A stretch of DNA of 64,000 nucleotides from Lysinibacillus pakistanensis (GCA_001312325.1 BBDJ01000009.1:62001-126000); one strand, 5' to 3'. Counted from the first letter of the stretch, positions 50,575 to 61,012 are shown. Made by a program: numbers and translations. Notes: generated by a model not told the origin, from the letters alone.

Positions 50575-50740
50575 AATAAAGGTCGGTCTCCTGGCTTGTA
50601 CAGTGTACATCACTTAATGTAATGTATGTCATAAACACCTTCCCATCAAATTGACAGTGGTCTACGATTATGATTCCTGTACTTACAGTTGCGGAAACAG
50701 CTTCGGATTTTCACCGAATTCCCGATTATACTATCTTAGT
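50575..50740 (-). promoter_or_regulatory. Cobalamin riboswitch
   Basis: The minus strand carries the conserved cobalamin core: GGGAATTCGGTGAAAATCCG, then GCTGTTTCCGCAACTGTAA, a GCCACTG-like GACCACTGTC segment, GATGGGAAGG, and the B12 box AGCCAGGAGACC. Order and spacing match AdoCbl riboswitches. Downstream are a strong terminator (50449-50482) and the adenosyltransferase-like and BtuF-like genes, which it should repress when B12 is plentiful. The stretch 50741-50837 is AT-rich leader, with no clear promoter assigned. Confidence 0.93.
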
Positions 50741-50837
50741 ACCCTTATCCTGCAAGAGCTATTCACTTATAAAGCAGTTTATCACATATTATTATGAAAA
50801 ACTATAAAGATAATAGTTTTACAGTTGTGCTAGAAAT

Positions 50838-51384
50838 TTATAGGATTTTTTCAATAGCCTGCTCGATATCAAGCTGAGAATCAGTAGGCTCAAAGCGTTC
50901 TACTGTTTTACCATTTGCATCAATTAAGAATTTTGTAAAATTCCAGCGGATATTACGTCCTTCTAAAAAACTAGGTGCTATTTGAACTATTGATTCTGCT
51001 AGCATTTTTTTCCTGCATACTTGCTTTTCCAAATGCGCGGTAATCGACCTCATGCTTTAAGTAATTAAACAGCGGATGTGTTGCATCACCATTGACCTGC
51101 ACTACCTCAAAAATCGGGAATGTTACACCATAGTTAACCTGACAAAGTTGTGTAGTTTGTTCACCATCTTCAGGGTTTTGATTTCCAAATTGATCGCAAG
51201 GAAAGCCTAACACAACAAAGTTTTCCTTGCCATATTTGTCGTACATTTTTTGCAAGTCTTCGAACTGATATGTAAAACGACATTGATTAGCTGTGTTGAC
51301 AATTAACAGCGTCTTTCCTCGATAGGTCTCCATTGATAAAATCTCACCATTCGGCTTCTTTACTAAATAATTATAAATACTCAT
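50838..51384 (-). CDS. Glutathione peroxidase family thiol peroxidase
   Basis: This peroxidase of about 181 residues has a thioredoxin fold and in Bacilli usually works with thioredoxin. The peroxidatic Cys is at residue 35 in NTANQCRFTYQFEDLQ; the catalytic Gln in FPCDQFGNQNP and Trp/Asn in IRWNFTKFLID are present. The motif normally reads CGFTPQ, so Arg36 and Tyr39 are unusual. One break in the A/T run at about 51005-51011. The ATG at 51384 has AAGGGG upstream. Confidence 0.87.
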
Positions 51385-51456
51385 GTATGAATCCCCTTAC
51401 TTTTTTTCCTATATTATAGTAAACTTTTTTTCTATTCATAAAAGGATTTGCATTAA

Positions 51457-51490
51457 AAAAAGCCATTCCATTATTTTTTAACGGATGGCT
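51457..51490 (-). terminator. Terminator of the HEAT-repeat gene
   Basis: AGCCATCC and GGAATGGCT form an imperfect stem that overlaps the last codons of the gene, followed by seven T residues. Confidence 0.65.
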
Positions 51491-52028
51491 GCCCTATATT
51501 TCTTTTTGTATTTCATATCTTGCTCTTCCTCAATTAAACGTTTCACAATGTCTAGCACCTTTGAATTATTCGTAGCATCATATAATTTCTTAAAAGATAC
51601 TACAATATCATAACGTATTAATGTTGGATGTTTTTCATCTAAACATGTCTGAAATCTTTTAGCCAAATAAGAAATAACTAAATCCCGTTGTACCTGCCTG
51701 CTAAACCTATTTTCCAGATGGCCTGTAGAGTATTCCTTGCTGTTGCAGTATTTTCATCATATGTCACTGCCCAAATCTTTAAAAAGTCCTCCAATACTCT
51801 TTCTTCTGGATCACTTTTAGCTGCTAATGCGCATAAAAATTGTGCTGCAAGCGCGCGCATATGACCATCTTTATATGTAAGAGCTTGAACAAGTTGTTCC
51901 CAAACTGCATATGTCCAATCAACTGGTTCTTGCATAATTTTCATCAATTCTTCGTAAGATTCGTATTGAATTTCACGGTCACGCTCTGTTAAATTACTAA
52001 AAAGCTGCAAAATTTCTTTTTCCATCAT
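51478..52028 (-). CDS. HEAT-repeat-like protein
   Basis: This is a helical protein of about 184 residues. It begins MMEKEILQLFSNLTERDREI and contains repeated helix pairs (EQLVQALTYKDGHMRALAAQFLCALA, in two segments) typical of HEAT or ARM repeats. A break near 51698 is best explained by a lost base (LAGKVQRDLVISYLAKRF). Such proteins act as binding scaffolds; the partner is unknown. Transcribed alone, divergent from ytvI. Confidence 0.7.
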
Positions 52029-52106
52029 TCATCCCTACCTTTATTGTGTCAGAACGTAAAATTTTTATGGTACACTTATATTAATTTGCGTAAAGAAGGT
52101 GAATAT

Positions 52107-53167
52107 ATGAATAAATTAAATACTAGGAAACTGATATTTAGATTAATAATGATTATTTCTATAATCGTAGCTGCATATTTTATTCTCCCTGTTTCTGTAC
52201 CAATCATCTTAGCTGGAGCCACCGCATTTTTTTTAGAGCCAATTGTTATGTTCTTTAAACGACAATGGAAAATGTCACGGAAGATTGCAGTTGCTTTTAT
52301 TTACATAGTGAGTGTTATTCTAATTTCTATTATTTGTTACTTTACGATTACACAACTTATGTCTCAAATAATATTAGTTTCAAAGCAAGCTCCCTACTAT
52401 ATTTCAAAGCTATCAGAAATGTGGCTTACTATGCAAGAAAACATTTCTAAATACACTGAAGACTTTCCACCTGAAGTAAGTGCCTCGCTTCAAAATACAA
52501 CGATGGATTTCATTAAGAAAATTGAAGAATCTTTTTTTTAAATTTCTTTAATTATACCAAAGTTACAGCCTTCTTTTCAGAAATTCCAAGCCTATTCATT
52601 AGTCTTCTCGTATATATGATCGCTCTCTTTCTATTTATGCTAGATTTGCCTAAATTAAAACAGATCACTTATAAATATTTGAAGCCTAGCACTGCAAACA
52701 AATTAAAGATTATTTTAAATCGCTTAAAGGATGCTATTTTTGGATATATGAAGGCACATTTATTTGTTAGTTTTATCATTGGTGGCGTCACACTAATTGG
52801 TCTTTTATTAATACAGCCTAAATACGCAGTGACAATGACCATCATCATATGGATCATTGACATTATTCCTTTCCTTGGCTCCATTATTATCTTGGCACCA
52901 TGGGCACTGTATCATCTGCTGATAGGAAATATATCTATCGCTGTAAAATTATTCATCTTAGCAGCTATTTTACTCATTATTCGTCGAGTAGTCGAGCCTA
53001 AATTAATGGGTGACCATATTGGGCTATCCACTTTACCAACATTAATAGCTATGTTTATTGGTCTACAATTATTTGGTGTAATAGGCTTACTTGCTGGACC
53101 CTTTGTTATTATCTTCTTCGTTGCTTTAAAAGAAACTGGTATTATCAAATTAAATTTTAAAATTTAA
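52107..53167 (+). CDS. ytvI: Sporulation membrane protein YtvI (AI-2E/PerM family)
   Basis: This UPF0118 membrane protein of about 354 residues with eight helices best matches YtvI, annotated as a sporulation integral membrane protein. Features: PVSVPIILAGATAFFLEPIV at the N-terminus, GYMKAHLFVSFIIGG, IWIIDIIPFLGSIIILAPWA and RRVVEPKLMGDHIGLSTLP near the C-terminus. One break in the T run at about 52531-52538. AAGAAGGTGA precedes the ATG. Its presence supports a spore-forming host. Confidence 0.82.
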
Positions 53168-53188
53168 TCGAGAGGAAATAATGTATCA

Positions 53189-53229
53189 AAAAAAAAGGCC
53201 ATCTTTGTAAAAAAAGATGACCTTTTTTG
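53189..53229. terminator. Convergent terminator between ytvI and the NlpC/P60 gene
   Basis: AAAGGCCATCTTT pairs with AAAGATGACCTTT around a short A-rich loop, with A and T runs at both ends. Confidence 0.85.
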
Positions 53230-53259
53230 TTATTTCAAACGTCTATATATTAGTTGAGC

Positions 53260-54379
53260 TTATTGAATTCGACCGAAACCAACTAAATACTGATTCCACC
53301 AATCAAGTGATTCAACAACAACACCCTTATTTTGAGCATCGATCATTGTGTTGTTTCCTAAATAAATACCTACATGCGCTACTCCAGAGCCGTAGCTGAA
53401 GAATACTAGGTCACCAACACGTGCTTCATTTGCTGAAATACGTTGAGTTGCTAAATATTGTTGTGATGCTGTACGTGGTAAAGATACACCTGCTTGTTTG
53501 TAAGACCATTGTACAAGACCTGAACAGTCAAATCCTGTCGATGGGTTACTTCCACCCCAAACATAGCTACGGCCTAAGAATTGCTTTGCCGTTGAGATAG
53601 CATCTCCTGAAGATGCTGTGCCTGCACCTGAACCGAAAACAATTTTACCCCCGTTATTTGAAGCATGTACAGCCGGAGTTGCTGCTTGAAGTGCACGTAA
53701 ACGAGCTGCTTCTTCCTCTGCCGCTTTACGTTCCGCTTCTAAACGTTCTTCCTCTTGCTTCGTTGCAATTTGTGCTTTTAATGCAAGTGATTTAGCTTCA
53801 TTTTCAGCCTTTTTCACTTCCATTTCACTTTCCTTTTGTTGAAGCTCTTGGAATTGTTTTTGAAGCTCTTTTTGTTTTTCATCTAATGTTGCCTTTTGTT
53901 GCTCTAAGCTAGCCTTGTCCGCTTCCTGTTGATTAACTAGTTCTTGGTCAGCATCCATTAATGTTTTAACCGCTACGACACGGTCCATTAAATCTGCAAA
54001 GCTTTTTGCCTCAAGGACAACGCTTAAATAAACACCCACTGTGTTATCCTGCGCTTGGTATGCAGCCATACGCTCGCTTAAAATAGCTGAACGCTGCTCA
54101 ATACGTTTTTCAGTTTCAGCAATACTTGCATCGACTTCTTTAATGTCTGCCTGTACTTGATTAAATACTTTTACTTTTTCATCGATCTCTTGTTGTAGGT
54201 TTGTTAATTCTTCTTGGAGCTTTTTAACTTCTGCATCTATTTTAGCTTTTTTTCTCGATCATTTGTTGAGAAGTTTCTTCCGCATGCACTTCTGTTGGTT
54301 GTACTGTATTAAATAATAAGCCGCCAGCTAGTGCCAGTGCTAGTACCATCGACTTACGCCATTTATTGCGCTTACCCAC
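53260..54379 (-). CDS. Secreted NlpC/P60 peptidoglycan hydrolase, CwlO-like
   Basis: This secreted cell-wall hydrolase is about 372 residues. Signal peptide (KSMVLALALAGGLLFNT, cleavage likely after VHA), a long Glu/Gln/Lys-rich coiled coil of about 200 residues, a short linker, then a C-terminal NlpC/P60 domain with catalytic Cys in FDCSGLVQW, His in GVAHVGIYLG and the FFSYGSG turn. This layout is that of CwlO-type D,L-endopeptidases needed for cell elongation. GTG start at 54379 after AAGGGAAAG. One break in the run at about 54248-54255. A WalR-like box lies upstream at 54662-54678. Confidence 0.87.
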
Positions 54380-54689
54380 GTTAACTTCTTTCCCTTCATC
54401 TCGTCAATTTCGTTTCCTGTGTTTTATGTAATCACTTGAACGATGTATATTTGTAAATTTATTCTTATATTTTCATTAGCCTTTTAAAGTTTAGCATTAA
54501 TAGCATAACTTTTATACTATTTCACGCCTATTTAATACTTTAGTAAAACTCGAAATATTTCTGTAACATTCGATAAAGTGCCTATAAATTCTATTTTAAT
54601 CGATTTTTTTCTACAAATACATTACTTTTCCATTCTACACTATTTGACCTATTTTGAAATTTGTAATGTTTCTGTAATATTTTTTTGCA
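54380..54689. other. AT-rich upstream region of the cell-wall hydrolase
   Basis: This AT-rich spacer contains one exact WalR-type direct repeat, TGTAAT-N5-TGTAAT (54662-54678), on the plus strand, and further single TGTAA hexamers near 54427, 54451 and 54562. No gene is seen and no confident -35/-10 pair was assigned. Confidence 0.5.
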
Positions 54690-54716
54690 CAAAAAGGGTA
54701 AGGGTTTTTCCCTTAC
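54690..54716 (-). terminator. Terminator of the AarF-like gene
   Basis: GGTAAGGG and CCCTTACC form the stem around AAAAA, followed by TTTTTG on the minus strand, right at the stop of the AarF-like gene. Confidence 0.8.
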
Positions 54717-56716
54717 CTATTGCTTCATCGATCGTAATGCTTGAATGGAAAGCCGTACTAATAAAATTGCACATAAAAATAAACCTAAATATGCTGCGGT
54801 ATTCAGATAAACAGCATACGAATCATGAATAAATTGTGAGATGGCTAATAGCGCTACTGAAATAATCCCAAAGGTGATACCGACGAGAAGCAAGACAAAA
54901 CGTGAAAACAAATTAGTAATAAAGCGAGCATTATGTTCATCCGAAAAAAATATCATGATGTAAAATAATTTTCCCGCTCTCTACTCGTTGAATTAGCTGA
55001 TCAACTCGCCTTGGCATTTTGCGTAATGTCGGAATAAGCATTGACAATTCTTCTTGTAGGCGCTCCTTTGTGGCCATCGGTTCTTTGAATGGCTTGAGGA
55101 ATGATGACCGCATATAAGAAGCGGAAAAATCTTTGGATTCAGAGAAAATATCAAAGCTCGGATCGATGACTTTTAATGTTCCATCTAATGTTACTAGTGA
55201 ACGGAGCGCTAAGCCAACTGCAGGATAAAAGGCAAGTCCAAAATCACGGACAACCGTAAACAATGCATGTATCAATTCTTCAGTTGGTATTTTATCTACA
55301 TAAGAAATTTTCAACAAAATTTGGTCAATTGCCTGCTCCATTCTTGCACGCTCAGCATGATCCGCATGTTCAACCAATAATGTTAAGCCGTCATATAAAA
55401 TACTCGAATCATTTAACTGTATGCCCATTAAAAATAGCTTCAAGCCCTCTTGCTGAGTTGCTCCTAGGCGACCAACTGCTCCAAAATCCAGCAGGATTGG
55501 TAGACCATCTGTCTCATCGATATGAATATTCCCTGGATGTGGATCTGCATGGAAGATACCCGAAAAAAAGCATCTGCTCAAAGAAGGAATATAAAACAGT
55601 ACGCGCAAACTGTCTACGATCAATTTTTAAGCGTTTAAACTCAGATGCTCCACTCGCAACACTTTTTCCCTGCACATACTCCATAACAATTATATTTTCA
55701 GTACAGTAATCCATATAAATTTTAGGAATCCGTACCTTGTAATCACTTTTAGAAAGAGCATTTGTCACCTGTAATGTATTTCGTACCTCAATATCTAAAT
55801 GAATTTCCTCACGCAATCCATCTGCAAAACCACCAGCTAATTCTCGAAAGCCTAGGGATTCAGCCCATGTAGACTTATTTGTCAGCCAATTTGCAAATTC
55901 CTCTAGAATGTCAAGATCATCAAGCATAATCCCCTTTACTTCTGGACGCAGTAACTTTACCACGACTTCATCATAATTCTTTAATCGTGCTTTATGTACC
56001 TGTCCAATAGATGCTGCTGCGATTGGTTCCATTTGAAAGCTCGCAAACACCTCATTCACTGGTCTTGGAAGAGATCTTTCCAAAATTTGAGTCACCTGCT
56101 CTGGTGGTAGAGGCTTTACATTATGCTGTAGCCTTTCCAGCTCATCAATAAAAATTGGAGAGAACAATTCCTTGCGTGTAGAAAGGACCTGACCAAATTT
56201 AATGAATATCCCACCACATTGCTCCAATGTAGCTCTTAAAGCAATAGCAAGTTCCTTTTCATTTTCCCGTTGTCGTGCATATTTGATAGTTTGGACAACA
56301 CCATTTGTTACAGCAATTTTTAACACCTGTCGTAACCGTTTTTGCTGTCGCCAATAACTTCGAAGACGTAACACTAAGGTTTTTTGACCATTGCGCCGAT
56401 CTCCAGCTGTAATACCACTTGAATCAAATAGCTCAAAGACAAGGTATAGCAGCATAGAAATTAGTAGCATGCTTCCAATCCAAATAAGTGTACTAACCTC
56501 CGTTACTGTTTGCATCATCGTCTCTGATAAAAAATCCGTATGGCGCAAATAAGAGTACCAGTAAACAAAGGATGTTAACGTTACACTAATGAGTACTGAA
56601 AGAAACCTACGCACAAAGTTAATATTTGAACCAATTAATCGCCCACTAACAAAATAAATAAGCCCAGATACAACAACAATTTGGATTAATAACTTTAAAA
56701 AAATCAACAATGCCAC
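54717..56716 (-). CDS. AarF/UbiB (ABC1) atypical kinase-like membrane protein
   Basis: This ABC1/UbiB family protein is about 665 residues. It has two or three N-terminal membrane helices, the KxGQ motif (IFIKFGQVLSTRKEL), AAASIGQVHKARL (ExD/alanine-rich loop region), VVVKLLRPEV (nucleotide Lys), HADPHPGNI and LLDFGAVGRL (Asp of DFG). Two C-terminal helices follow. Breaks in A runs at about 55563-55569 and 54944-54950. The family supports quinone biosynthesis or lipid handling by an ATPase-like activity. Transcribed alone. Confidence 0.85.
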
Positions 56717-56853
56717 CCCCGATGCTACTTCCTAATACTGCTAGTATAACAAATAGAGACACTTATTTTCTTTAACTAGGTTTACCTCAAAAGTAGGGTA
56801 AAATCGAACCTCTTCCCTTTTCCCTTTATTACCCATTTTATTTTATATTACCG

Positions 56854-56880
56854 TTGAAAAAATACCTGTTAGGGTATAAT
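56854..56880 (+). promoter_or_regulatory. Promoter with CsoR/CstR-like operator ahead of the CoA-disulfide reductase
   Basis: TTGAAA (56854-56859) and TATAAT (56875-56880) are 15 bases apart. Overlapping the -10 is the pseudo-palindrome ATACCTGTTAGGGTAT (56862-56877), which resembles operators of the CsoR/CstR/RcnR family (ATACC...GGGTAT). Because the genes around are for sulfur and persulfide handling, a CstR-like persulfide sensor is a plausible regulator. This is inference; no such regulator gene lies in the window. Confidence 0.45.
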
Positions 56881-56992
56881 ATGTATTTATAGCAATGATT
56901 TTTAAAGTTCTAACACTAATTTTTTTGTTATAAATCCTTATTTTTAGACCTAAATACCCTTATACGTATAAAAGAAAAGGATGTGTCTGTAA

Positions 56993-58684
56993 ATGCGAAA
57001 AAAAATTTTAGTAATCGGTGGTGTAGCTGGAGGGGCTTCTGTGGCAGCACGAATTCGTCGACTTGATGAGCACGCTGAAATTATTATGTTTGAAAAAGGA
57101 CCAAATGTATCATTTTCCAACTGTTCTTTACCCTTTCACTTAAGCGGTATTGTTGAAAAAAAGTGACAAATTGATTTTAATGTCACCGCAAGCCTTTCAA
57201 ACAAAATACAATATTGAAGCACGCGTTCATCATGAAGTAACACGTATTTCCCGAGAGAAAAAAAATAATTACTGTAAAGGATTTACACACAGGTAAAGAA
57301 TATGAGGAAAGCTACGATACGTTAGTGTTATCCCCTGGAGCCAGTCCAATCGTTCCTAATTTGGATGGCATTCATTCTTCTCATGTTTTTACTGTTCGCA
57401 ATGTCTCGGATATAGATCGTTTAAATCGTTATATACAGAGCGATGATATAAAAGATATCGCTGTCATTGGTGGCGGGTTTATCGGCGTTGAGGTTGCAGA
57501 AAATTTGCAACTTGCTGGCTTTAATGTCTCACTCGTAGAATTTAGTCAGCAAATTATGATGCCATTTGATTATGATATGGCTCAAATTTTACAAAAAGAA
57601 ATGCTGGATCGAGGAGTTAATGTCATTGTCAATGATGGTTTAGCTAAGGTTGCCGATGATTATGTAGAATTAAATTCTGGCAAACAAGTAAAGGCACAGG
57701 CTGTCGTTTTAGCAATTGGTGTCCGACCTGAAACCTCTTTAGCGAAAGAAGCTGGGCTGGAAATAGGCGAACTTGGCGGTATTAAGGTCAATGCTAATTA
57801 TGTCACATCTGCCCCTTCTATTTATGCTGTCGGCGACGCCATAGAAGTATTTCACCAATTAACCCATAGGCAAACACGGCTAGCACTAGCTGGCCCTGCA
57901 CTTAGACAGGCACGGGCAGTCGCAAATCATATGTTCAATATGCCTCAGCAAAATAAAGGTGTTATCGGTTCCTCAAGTGTGCAGATTTTTGATCTTGCAT
58001 GTGCCTCTACTGGCTTAAATGAAAAAAACTGCACTAGCACACGGCTTTCAAGCTAAGAGTGTGTATCTAATTGCACCAGACAAAGTCGGTTTAATGCCGA
58101 ATAGTCATCCACTTCATTTCAAGCTTGTTTTTGAACAACCTACCGGAAGAATTCTTGGGGCACAAGCGATTGGAAAAGGTAGTGCAGAGAAACGTATTGA
58201 TATTATAGCAACTATGATTACAATGGGTGGCACCATAGAGGACTTAAAGGAGCTAGAACTTACTTATTCTCCAATGTTTAGCACTGCACGGGATATTGTC
58301 AATTTAGCAGCGCTCGTCGCTCAAAATCAATTATACGGCACCTATAAGCAGATAAAAGTTGATGGGGTTAGAGATCTTGTCGAAAAAAAACGCCTATTTT
58401 TTTAGATGTGCGTGAAAAAAAATGAATATGAGGCGGGTCATCTCAACCATGCACATAATATTCCATTAAGCGAGCTACGTAACCGGATGAATGAGATCCC
58501 ACAAGATATTCCTGTTTACGTTCATTGTCGTTCTGGACAACGAAGCTACAATGCAGTAATGGCCCTACAGAATAACGGATTCACGAATGTTTTTAATGTA
58601 GCAGGCTCCTTCTTAGGGATTTGCCTATATGAATACTTTACAGATATTACCACAAACAGAAAAAAAGATTGTCACAGCCTATAA
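56993..58684 (+). CDS. CoA-disulfide reductase with C-terminal rhodanese domain
   Basis: This FAD-dependent flavoprotein of about 560 residues shows the CoADR-RHD layout. N-terminal FAD site GGVAGGASVAARIRRL, redox Cys44 in SFSNCSLPF, NAD site VIGGGFIGVEVAENL, FAD-binding ATG-like AVGDAIEV, and a C-terminal rhodanese domain with catalytic Cys in VHCRSGQRS. Such proteins reduce CoA-disulfide or CoA/protein persulfide and polysulfide with NAD(P)H. Breaks in A runs near 57159-57164, 57259-57266, 58024 and 58384. The final 15-20 residues (YEYFTDITTNRKK) may reflect another error. Confidence 0.85.
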
Positions 58685-58705
58685 CTTTAATTAAGCTTAA
58701 AGGGA

Positions 58706-58738
58706 TGCCGCCAAATTGCAGCATCCCCTTTTTTAATT
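58706..58738. terminator. Convergent terminator between CoADR and TsdA-like genes
   Basis: GGGATGCCGCC pairs imperfectly with GCAGCATCCC around AAATT, followed by CTTTTTT. Confidence 0.8.
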
Positions 58739-59686
58739 AGTGGAAAGCACTTGCTCCCAATTGATTGTGCCATTTTTTTACTTGATCACGTTTTTCTTTA
58801 TCCATGATATCGTTCGGACGTCCACCCTTAGGCCAGTCTTTATTATGATTTGCCCATTCAGGTCGGTCCTGCGATAAAATGAAGGCAGCTAAATCAGCAG
58901 CGTCTTGATCGGTAAGTGTTCCAACTGCACCAACTGGCATATTGTTTTTTTTATGTAGCCCGCCATTTTTGACATACGTGCAATTCCAGCACCATCATTA
59001 AATGAATTTTCACCCCATAATGCAGGTCCTGTATTAGCTCCTGTACCAGCACCATCTGCTGCGTGACAGGCGATACAAGATTGTCCATATAATGATTCAC
59101 CATTTGTAACATCTGGTATAGGAACATCTTTCATATTACTTGTGCCTGCCCATTCACGTTCAGCTCCAATTGGAACTCCTTCCGAAATATAGGCGAAATA
59201 AGATACCATTGCCTCTAATTCCTTGCTATTCATGTCAAACTTTTTACCATTCATACTACGAACCATACAACCGTTAATACGCTCTTCTATTGTCACAATA
59301 TCACCAGACCGCGCAATATATTGTGGATAGTTTGCCATAACGCCAACTAATGACGATGCTTGCTCATCATACCCTGCTCCTGCATGGCAGCTTGTACAGG
59401 ACAATTGGTTCCCAACATATTCTTCCGCAGCAACATGTGTATTATTAACAAGCTCATAGCCGTACAAGATGGCTTCCTTCATGGGTCCCTCTGGTACTTC
59501 CTCAATACTTGGTGGTGCATAGACAACTGACTGCGCAGCTGCTGATGTTGGTATTTTTGATTGTGTTGCTGCTTCTTCAGTTTCTCCATTAGCATCACCT
59601 AAAATTTTGTCACTTATGACTGCTCCTATAAAGAGTGTGCCTGCTAACAGCACTGTTCCCGCTACTCCTGCTACGATAGGTTTCAT
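58737..59686 (-). CDS. Di-heme c-type cytochrome, TsdA-like thiosulfate dehydrogenase
   Basis: This is a membrane-anchored di-heme cytochrome c of about 317 residues. It has an N-terminal helix, heme sites CTSCH (residues 97-101) and CIACH (204-208), and the conserved segment ERINGCMVRSMNGK, in which Cys140 corresponds to the unusual Cys heme ligand region of TsdA. NMPVG after repair is the C-terminal methionine ligand region. TsdA enzymes interconvert thiosulfate and tetrathionate. One break in a T run at about 58945-58952. Placed in a sulfur-gene block. The GGGGGG ribosome binding site lies in a possible CsoR-like TATAC...GGGGGGTATTA context. Confidence 0.82.
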
Positions 59687-59882
59687 CTATAATACCCCCC
59701 TTTGTATAATCACCTATATTTTAGCAAAATAATGTATTTCTAGATGTGATTTTTCTCACACCTGACCAAAATAGAACCATTCAGATGATAAAAATGGATA
59801 AATTATGAAATAAAGATTGTTCTATAACACAATAAACACGACTTAATACCTCTTGTAGTATATAGATTTTTCTGAAATAAAA

Positions 59883-59916
59883 ATGCCGAGTACTAACTGT
59901 ACCCGACACCTTATCC
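59883..59916 (-). terminator. Terminator of the DsbA/FrnE-like gene
   Basis: GTCGGGTAC and GTACTCGGC form a stem around AGTTA, followed by ATTTTTATTTC on the minus strand. The rest of 59687-59882 is AT-rich upstream DNA of the cytochrome gene. Confidence 0.65.
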
Positions 59917-59921
59917 TTTTT

Positions 59922-60626
59922 TTATATTTTACATTCACCAGTAGCACAAGAAGCTTCTCCATCACCTGCCATCTTTAAATCAGGTTGAATACCTGCTATC
60001 TCCGCTGCTTGATGCAACGTTCGGACGAAAACCTCGTTCGGCTCTGCCCCTTTAATACCGTAGCGATTTTCAAAAACAAAGAAGGGTACACTTTGTACAC
60101 CAAGCTGCTGTGCATCATAACGATCTTTATCTAAATCTTCACTATAGGCATTGGATGCGATAATTTCATTAGCGAGGTTGACATCTAAGTCTAGGGCTTC
60201 AATGACTGTTAATAAATATTTAGAATCATTTACATCTTCACCCTCTAAAAAGTATCCACTCATTAGCGCTTCCGTATAGACTGATTCTTTATCGAATTGT
60301 CTTACCCACTTTGCTAATCGATGTGCCTTTTCAGTATGTGCTGTTTTCATTTCTTCAAAATTGTAATGAAGCCCCACCTCTGCTGCTCGCATGGCAATAT
60401 TCTTCGTCATTTCCTTTACTTCTTCAAGCGTTGAATCAAATTTCTCCACCATTCCCTCATATAACATCGGTGCATTTTTACGAGGTGTATCTGGCGCTAT
60501 TTGAAATGCTTTATACTCAATCTCCACTTGCCCAGTGTATCCAGCTAAATCGATGGCTCGTTCCAATTCACGTTTGCCAATATAACAGAATGGACAAGTA
60601 AAATCTGAGAAAATTTCAATTTTCAT
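59922..60626 (-). CDS. FrnE-type DsbA-family thiol oxidoreductase
   Basis: This intact 234-residue thioredoxin-fold protein begins MKIEIFSDFTCPFCYIGKRE, with the CPFC redox pair at residues 11-14. A cis-proline loop follows in GVQSVPFFVFENRYGIKGA. A C-terminal CATGEC pair is typical of FrnE proteins and may act as a second redox site. The family acts as cytoplasmic disulfide isomerase/oxidoreductase under oxidative stress. Position beside sulfur genes fits thiol redox control. GGGAGG lies upstream of the ATG. Confidence 0.85.
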   Translation of the reverse strand: MKIEIFSDFTCPFCYIGKRELERAIDLAGYTGQVEIEYKAFQIAPDTPRKNAPMLYEGMVEKFDSTLEEVKEMTKNIAMRAAEVGLHYNFEEMKTAHTEKAHRLAKWVRQFDKESVYTEALMSGYFLEGEDVNDSKYLLTVIEALDLDVNLANEIIASNAYSEDLDKDRYDAQQLGVQSVPFFVFENRYGIKGAEPNEVFVRTLHQAAEIAGIQPDLKMAGDGEASCATGECKI

Positions 60627-60644
60627 TTTCTACATCCCTCCCTA

Positions 60645-61012
60645 TCAATTACGCCCCAGTGTAATTACGTCCAGATTTTTTCCAGCTCGCTCAAAAAGCC
60701 CCTCTTCAAAGTCCGCGACATCCGCCAGGGACTTTGAGCCAACAGATGTTTTTTTATACAAAACCGTAGTGCTAACGTAGCGACTGCAACATGATGTTTT
60801 TTTGTGCGATAGCGTAGTGCTAACGCAGCGACTGCAACATGATGTTTTTTTGTGCGATAGCGTCAGCGACAGCAACATGATGTTGGTCACTCAGGCGTTT
60901 TCACAGGATGTGAAGATTTTAGCCTGAGTTCCTCTATTTCAGCGGGCGTTTGTACGCCACTGAATAGGAAGAAAATCGCATTCATCTCACCACCTATAGA
61001 TGTGGGAATATT
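60645..61012. repeat. Structured intergenic repeat, copy 4, interrupted by a tandem array
   Basis: The head ATTACGCCCCAGTGTAATTAC and GACATCCGCCAGGGAC (60647-60733), and the tail with a GGCGTTTGTACGCC hairpin (about 60938-60955) plus CACCACCTATAGATGTGGGA (60985-61007), belong to the same family as 37877-38068. Between them is a tandem array (60745-60878). The hairpin stem changed on both sides compared with copy 1 (GTG/CAC to GCG/CGC), keeping the pairing. Confidence 0.75.
60745..60878. repeat. 48-bp tandem array inside repeat copy 4
   Basis: Units of 48 bp start at 60745 and 60793, and a 38-bp unit starts at 60841. Each begins GATGTTTTTTT and ends GCAACAT. The units resemble the 37-bp units at 25088-25222 (shared GTGCGA-AGCG and CAGCAACA-ATGTTTT blocks). 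No coding meaning is evident; the minus-strand frame across it gives a repetitive SHKKTSCCSR peptide. Confidence 0.8.

Noticed and set aside
50338..50622. Plus-strand open frame of 94 residues over the riboswitch leader
   Set aside because: It runs antisense to the riboswitch terminator and core, whose conservation explains the sequence.
60645..60890. Minus-strand open frame with repeated SHKKTSCCSR units
   Set aside because: It is the translation of the 48-bp tandem array and has no start signals.
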